From: Gammaproteobacteria bacterium | GTDB taxonomy: Bacteria; Pseudomonadota; Gammaproteobacteria; Chromatiales; Chromatiaceae | Length of the DNA: 6,502 nucleotides | NCBI GenBank assembly: GCA_020630035.1 | Contig: JAHDCB010000091.1 | Coordinates: forward strand, 1-6,502 | Reading direction: 5' to 3' | Shown: positions 6,401-6,502 of the stretch, one piece after another | Layout: each line of letters starts with the position of its first letter | Position numbering within the stretch: position 1 is the first letter of the stretch | Notes under the pieces: model-generated | Told to the model about the DNA's origin: nothing | What the model saw: only the letters and a program-made list of their open reading frames with translations | The model's database searches: none | Position numbers and translations under genes: made by a program

Positions 6401-6420
6401 GAGTATCTTGTCACATACTC
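6401..6420. promoter_or_regulatory. Inverted repeat GAGTAT-N8-ATACTC, candidate operator
   Basis: A perfect 6-base dyad with an 8-base spacer lies about 45 bases upstream of the TATAAT, roughly -56 to -75 from the expected transcription start. That position suits an activator. The regulator is unknown and a chance dyad cannot be excluded. Confidence 0.35.
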
Positions 6421-6502
6421 ATGCCTGCAGGGGTGCGATTCAAACTGATGTGGCGTAATAGCTGGGGCACATAAAATTCGTTTCGGCGTTACCTGTCAGG
6501 GG

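Noticed and set aside
6424..6431. Palindrome CCTGCAGG as a regulatory site
   Set aside because: It is a single 8-base palindrome with no spacing or pairing to other elements; chance is sufficient.

Overview
The window (about 50% GC by eye) carries one tightly packed three-gene operon, all on the minus strand, with short flanks. The architecture suggests an aerobic, plant-cell-wall-degrading gammaproteobacterium of the Cellvibrio/Saccharophagus/Teredinibacter type: secreted CBM2 cellulose-binding modules fused to YceI-like (X158-type) lipid/quinone-binding barrels and to c-type cytochrome domains. This assignment rests on domain architecture only.

Layout in transcription order (right to left): a promoter region (6352-6420) with a perfect TATAAT and two dyads; gene 1 (6322-4505), a secreted CBM2-CBM2-PKD-PKD-YceI protein without heme; gene 2 (start best placed at 4487, end 1359), a secreted CBM2-YceI-Fn3-cytochrome c protein that continues into a complete planctomycete-type cytochrome module (DUF1587-DUF1595-DUF1592-DUF1588-DUF1585) with a second CxxCH; gene 3 (1325-96), a Tat-exported DUF1552 (HXXSHH) family protein. 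Beyond the last stop lies a long hairpin (27-81). Its G-U pairing and U-tract fit transcription from the left better than termination of this operon.

Working model: genes 1 and 2 dock on cellulose through CBM2, their YceI barrels bind a quinone or other isoprenoid, and the two hemes of gene 2 pass electrons to an acceptor at the substrate surface. Cellvibrio japonicus Cbp2D and Cbp2E, CBM-plus-redox proteins needed for cellulose use alongside an AA10 lytic polysaccharide monooxygenase (LPMO), are the closest described analogues I know. The less explained part is the joining of this cellulose-targeted chain to the poorly understood DUF1587-1585/DUF1552 pair, common in planctomycetes and myxobacteria. 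The operon may give that pair a substrate context. No LPMO, cellulase, transposase, tRNA, rRNA or CRISPR array is visible.
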